From contig DAIDTM010000278.1 of NCBI GenBank assembly GCA_027457205.1, positions 1 through 18,110 on the forward strand: DNA of 18,110 nt. The letters are read 5' to 3'. Below, one piece after another: positions 14,699 through 18,110 of this stretch. This stretch comes from Anaerolineae bacterium. GTDB taxonomy: Bacteria; Chloroflexota; Anaerolineae; UBA4142. The stretch's first letter is position 1. Every line of letters starts with the position of its first letter. A program made the translations under genes and the position numbers. The notes beneath the pieces were generated by a model. That model saw only the letters and a list, made by a program, of their open reading frames with translations. It did not search any database and was not told the DNA's origin.

Positions 14699-17203
14699 AT
14701 GTTCACCTTAGATGACGACATTATGCGGCAATTGCGCGCCACGTTCAAAGTGGAAGCCGCGGAGCACATTCAGGCGATCAATCGCGTTCTCTTGACGCTC
14801 GAAAAGAATCCGGAGGACAAGGAACGCGCGGCGCTGCTGGAAGAAATTTTCCGGGAAGCGCATAGTCTCAAAGGCGCGGCAGGCGCGGCGGACTTGGCAG
14901 ATGTGGAAGCTACCGCGCACAAGTTGGAAAGCATATTCGCCGCGGCGAAAGCCGGCAAGATCACGCTCACGCGCGATCTCTGCGACGTCCTCTATGCCGG
15001 CGTCGCCGCGGTCGGCGTCATCGTCGATACCGCACTGGACGGCAAACCGCACGGACTCGATCTGGCGCAACTGCACGCGCGCTTGGACGCGGCGGAGCAC
15101 GGGCAGGCGTTTCTCGCCGCCGATGCCGCGCCGCCTACGCCGGTCCAACTGCCGGCAGAGCCCATCGCCAGCGCGCCAGTCGAAACGCCGGCGGCACACG
15201 CCGCGCCGGTCCAACTGACGGTAGAGTCTATCGCCAGTGCGCCAGTCGAAACGCCGGCGGTACAAGCCGCGCCGGTCCAACTGCCGGCAGAGTCTATCAC
15301 CAGTGCGCCAGTCGAAACGCCGGCGGTACAAGCCGCGCCCGCGCACGTTGCGCCAGCGGCGATCCGTTCGATCAACGAGACGAAAGTGGAATCGTACAAG
15401 GGCGAAGAGCGCCGCAAGCGTTCCACCGCCGGCGCGGCGAACGAAGACACGATCCGCGTCGCCACGAGCAAGATCGATTCCCTGATGACGCAGGCGGGCG
15501 AGCTGCTCGTCGCCGGTCTCAAGATCGATCAGCGTTTGCACGAGATCGAGCAAATCGGCAACGCCATCGGCGAGTGGAATCGCGAATGGCTGGAGGCGCG
15601 CGCCGCGAACAGCAGTCTGCTGCGCGATGCCGAGCGCGAATCGCTGCGTCCGCTCGTTAAATTGCTGGACCAGAGTCAGGAGCGGCTGCGTACGCTTTCG
15701 ATTCAGCTCGGCGAATTGCAGCGCGGCTTTTCCGGCGACGCGCTGCATCTCTCCCGCATCACCAACGATCTGGGCGAAGGCGTGATGAAAGTCCGCATGT
15801 TGCCCGTCTCGACCGTCTTCGACGCGTTTCCGCGGCTGGTGCGCGATCTCGCGCGCGAGAGCAATAAAGAGATCGAATTGCAGATGGAGGGAACGGAGAC
15901 CGAGCTGGACCGCAAGATGCTGGAGGAGATGAAAGACCCGCTTTTGCATTTGCTGCGGAACGCGGTGGATCACGGCATCGAGAAACCGGACGAGCGCGAA
16001 CGCGCCGGCAAGCCGCGCGCCGGCACGATCACGATCAAGGCGTTCCAGAAAGGCAACAACATCGTGATTCAAGTCGCCGACGACGGCGGTGGCATCAATC
16101 GCAGCAAGGTCAAGCAGTCGGCGCTGAAAAACGGCTTGATCAGCGCGGACGAGTTGAACACGCTGAGCGATGACGAGGCGGTGCGGTTGATCTTTGCGCC
16201 AGGGCTTTCCACCAGCGCGATGATTACCGACCTCTCGGGTCGCGGCGTTGGAATGGACGTCGTGCGCCGAAACGTCGAAGCGCTGCAAGGTCAAGTCGAC
16301 GTTGAATCCACGCTCGGTCGCGGGACCACGATGTCGTTGACGCTGCCGTTGACGCTGGCGACGACGCAGCAACTACTGGTGCAGATCGGCAATCAAACGT
16401 ATGGCATTCCCATCTCTGCCGTCGAGCGCATCCAGCGCGTCCAGCCGAAGGACATTGGCGCGGTGCAGGGGCGTCAAGCCATCCTGGTAGACGACGAGCC
16501 GGTCTCGCTGGTACGATTGGCGCAAGTGCTGGAACGCCCGGCGACGGAATTGCAAACCAACGCAGACGATAAAGTGCCAACCGTCATTCTCGGTTCTGCC
16601 AAACGACGCATCGCGTTTCTGGTGGATGCGGTCGTCGGGCAGCAGGAAACGGTCGTCAAGAGTTTGGGCAAGCAGCTGGCGCGCGTGCGTAACGTGGCAG
16701 GCGCGACGATCCTGGGTACCGGGCAGATCATCATGACGCTCAACCCGTCCGACCTGATGAAATCCGCGCGCAGCATTGAAGGGCGCGGCGCGGCGGCGGT
16801 GTCACCGCGCGCCGCCGCGAGCGTCAAGAAAGCCAAGCAGACGACGGTGATGGTGGTCGACGATTCGCTGAGTACGCGTACGCTGGAAAAGAATATTCTG
16901 GAAACCGCCGGCTACCAAGTCGTCGTCGCGCCGGACGGGATGGAAGCGCTGAATCTTCTGAACTCGAACGGCGGCTGCGACCTGATCGTTTCCGACGTGA
17001 TTATGCCGCGGATGACCGGCTTTGATTTGACGGCGGCAGTCAAGCGCGACCCCAAGCTTAAAAAGATTCCGGTGGTCCTCGTGACCTCGCTGGATTCGCG
17101 CGCGGACAAAGAGCGCGGCATCGAGGTCGGCGCGGACGCGTATCTGGTCAAGAGCAATTTCGATCAATCCAATCTACTGCAGACGATTGGACAGTTGATC
17201 TGA
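14699..17203 (+). CDS. cheA: CheA histidine kinase with fused receiver domain (CheA-REC hybrid)
   Basis: An 834-residue kinase. An Hpt domain (1-115) carries the phospho-accepting His55 in A-H-S-L-K-G-A. A Pro/Ala linker (143-222) with three 22-residue repeats sits where P2, the CheY/CheB docking domain, is usually found; no P2 is visible. A dimerisation/P3 region (about 250-385) follows. The ATPase has an N box L-L-R-N-A-V-D-H-G (418-426), a G1 box D-D-G-G-G-I (461-466), an F box I-F-A-P-G-L-S-T (498-505) and a G2 box G-R-G-V-G-M-D (514-520). A CheW-like P5 domain (about 556-690) and a REC domain (716-834) complete it. REC has the acidic pair D721-D722, phospho-acceptor D766, T796 and K818. 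All catalytic residues are present. Known: CheA-REC fusions act as phosphate sinks or as internal output. GGAG lies 5 bases before the ATG. Confidence 0.96.
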   Translation: MFTLDDDIMRQLRATFKVEAAEHIQAINRVLLTLEKNPEDKERAALLEEIFREAHSLKGAAGAADLADVEATAHKLESIFAAAKAGKITLTRDLCDVLYAGVAAVGVIVDTALDGKPHGLDLAQLHARLDAAEHGQAFLAADAAPPTPVQLPAEPIASAPVETPAAHAAPVQLTVESIASAPVETPAVQAAPVQLPAESITSAPVETPAVQAAPAHVAPAAIRSINETKVESYKGEERRKRSTAGAANEDTIRVATSKIDSLMTQAGELLVAGLKIDQRLHEIEQIGNAIGEWNREWLEARAANSSLLRDAERESLRPLVKLLDQSQERLRTLSIQLGELQRGFSGDALHLSRITNDLGEGVMKVRMLPVSTVFDAFPRLVRDLARESNKEIELQMEGTETELDRKMLEEMKDPLLHLLRNAVDHGIEKPDERERAGKPRAGTITIKAFQKGNNIVIQVADDGGGINRSKVKQSALKNGLISADELNTLSDDEAVRLIFAPGLSTSAMITDLSGRGVGMDVVRRNVEALQGQVDVESTLGRGTTMSLTLPLTLATTQQLLVQIGNQTYGIPISAVERIQRVQPKDIGAVQGRQAILVDDEPVSLVRLAQVLERPATELQTNADDKVPTVILGSAKRRIAFLVDAVVGQQETVVKSLGKQLARVRNVAGATILGTGQIIMTLNPSDLMKSARSIEGRGAAAVSPRAAASVKKAKQTTVMVVDDSLSTRTLEKNILETAGYQVVVAPDGMEALNLLNSNGGCDLIVSDVIMPRMTGFDLTAAVKRDPKLKKIPVVLVTSLDSRADKERGIEVGADAYLVKSNFDQSNLLQTIGQLI
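15140..15337 (+). repeat. Three tandem 66-bp repeats in the CheA linker
   Basis: Three copies of a 22-residue unit beginning P-V-Q-L and containing S-A-P-V-E-T-P-A lie end to end (residues 148-169, 170-191, 192-213). The DNA copies are highly similar, which suggests recent expansion. The unit length is a multiple of three, so copy number can vary without breaking the frame. Confidence 0.9.
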
Positions 17204-17219
17204 AAACCTGGAGCATCCT

Positions 17220-18110
17220 GTGATCCGAGTACTCGTTGTCGACGATTCGGCGGTCTTGCGCCAGAGCACCCGTTTTATTCTGGAAAGCGACCCCGACCTT
17301 CAAGTCATCGGTGAGGCGACCAACGGCGCGGATGCGGTCAGTATGGCGGCGCGGCTGCACCCCGACATCATCACGATGGACATCCGAATGCCCAAGATGG
17401 GCGGTTTGCAAGCCATCGAAGAGATCATGGCGGAGACGCCCGCGCCGATCATCGTGGTGACGAGCGCAGACCTCGAACGCGAAATGGGACTGTCCGCGCA
17501 AGCCGCCAAGCTGGGCGCAGTGATGGTGATGCAGCGACCGCACGGCGTAGCGGTGCCGGCATTCCAGGACTATGCCGTCAAACTGATCGAGCAAGTGAAA
17601 TTGATGAGCACGGTCAAGGTGGTACACCGCGTCAAGAACAAGCCCGCGCCGCCAGACACGGCAGGCAAGCTGCCGTCGCTGACGTTGCCCAAGTCCGCCA
17701 AGACCGAAATCATTGCCATTGGTTCATCGACCGGCGGTCCTGCCGCGCTGCACAAGATCCTCAGCGCGATGCCGGCGAACTTGGCAGTGCCCATCGTCAT
17801 CGTCCAGCATATTTCGTTTGGCTTTGTCCAGGGATTGGCGGAATGGTTGAACGACGCGTCTCCGCTGAATGTCAAAGTCGCCCAAGCCGGCGAGAAGATA
17901 CAGCCCGGCACGGTCTACCTTGCGCCGGACAATCACCACATGTTGGTCGACCGATTGTCCCGAATTGCGCTCAGCCCGACCGATCCCATTGGCGGACATC
18001 GCCCAGCGGTAACCGCGCTGTTTGAATCGGTCGCCCGGTCTTTTGGTCCGGCGGCGATTGCGGCGATCTTGACGGGCATGGGCTCGGACGGCGCGGTCGG
18101 GATGAATACG
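17220..18110 (+). CDS. cheB: CheB receptor methylesterase (3' end outside window)
   Basis: GTG at 17220 with GGAG (17210-17213) 6 bases upstream, 16 bases after cheA; 297 residues are visible and the frame is open at the window end. REC domain (1-120): acidic D8-D9 and phospho-acceptor D54 (M-D-I-R-M-P) and T81 are present, but the conserved Lys of the K-P turn is Arg106 (M-Q-R-P). A linker of about 40 residues follows. The methylesterase domain begins at about 162 with the triad Ser170 in I-G-S-S-T-G-G, His197 in V-Q-H-I and Asp290 in G-M-G-S-D-G-A. It should hydrolyse receptor glutamyl methyl esters and may deamidate glutamines, opposing CheR. The Lys-to-Arg change may weaken or alter control by phosphorylation. 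Only the last part of the domain is missing. Confidence 0.95.
   Translation, partial: MIRVLVVDDSAVLRQSTRFILESDPDLQVIGEATNGADAVSMAARLHPDIITMDIRMPKMGGLQAIEEIMAETPAPIIVVTSADLEREMGLSAQAAKLGAVMVMQRPHGVAVPAFQDYAVKLIEQVKLMSTVKVVHRVKNKPAPPDTAGKLPSLTLPKSAKTEIIAIGSSTGGPAALHKILSAMPANLAVPIVIVQHISFGFVQGLAEWLNDASPLNVKVAQAGEKIQPGTVYLAPDNHHMLVDRLSRIALSPTDPIGGHRPAVTALFESVARSFGPAAIAAILTGMGSDGAVGMNT

Noticed and set aside
14708..16372. Long minus-strand open frame of 554 codons opposite cheA
   Set aside because: It is a shadow of a GC-rich gene: Arg-rich, low complexity, no recognisable domain, while the opposite strand carries an unmistakable CheA.

Overview
The window is about 18 kb of GC-rich bacterial DNA in which every gene I can support lies on the + strand. 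It reads best as a motility and chemotaxis locus of a Chloroflexota-type bacterium. Three things point there: a Wzy-like membrane protein fused to TPRs, archaellum-type ArlF/ArlG proteins inside an otherwise bacterial gene set, and palindromic repeats in the gaps. The assignment is inferred from gene content; there is no rRNA or other phylogenetic marker in the window.

Region 1 (1-2234) is the 3' part of a multi-spanning membrane protein with an O-antigen-ligase-like loop and C-terminal TPRs. Region 2 (2235-2618) is a 384-base gap. It holds a 16-bp palindrome after the stop, a good promoter candidate at 2420-2448, and a leader of about 165 nt that can fold into three successive hairpins. Region 3 (2619-4209) is a tight three-gene unit: a coiled-coil protein with an Asn-Gly linker and a possible ArlC/D/E-like end, then two single-pass proteins with the ArlF/ArlG (archaeal flagellin family) architecture. 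This is the most unusual part of the window, because these are parts of the archaeal swimming motor.

Region 4 (4320-18110) is a chemosensory operon: cheW, cheR with TPRs, a second cheW, a 57-codon receptor remnant, a poly-HAMP receptor, a PAS-PAS receptor, a GAF-GGDEF-EAL cyclic-di-GMP enzyme, an unrecognised 95-residue protein, cheA with a fused receiver domain, and cheB, which runs off the window end. Genes are coupled by 4-base overlaps or short gaps, and most have clear Shine-Dalgarno sites.

Proposed logic: the two receptors signal through the CheW proteins to CheA. CheR and CheB adjust receptor methylation. The GGDEF-EAL protein makes or destroys cyclic di-GMP beside the array. The output is likely to be the archaellum-like machine of region 3. 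The filament protein, ATPase and platform (ArlB, ArlH, ArlI, ArlJ), a free-standing CheY and a CheF-like adaptor are not in the window, so the link from CheA to the motor is open. The coiled-coil protein (2619-3248) and the 95-residue protein (14391-14678) are the best candidates here for unknown parts of that link.

Between the second cheW and the receptors there is evidence of rearrangement: a 17-bp direct repeat, two back-to-back hairpins, and a truncated receptor gene.
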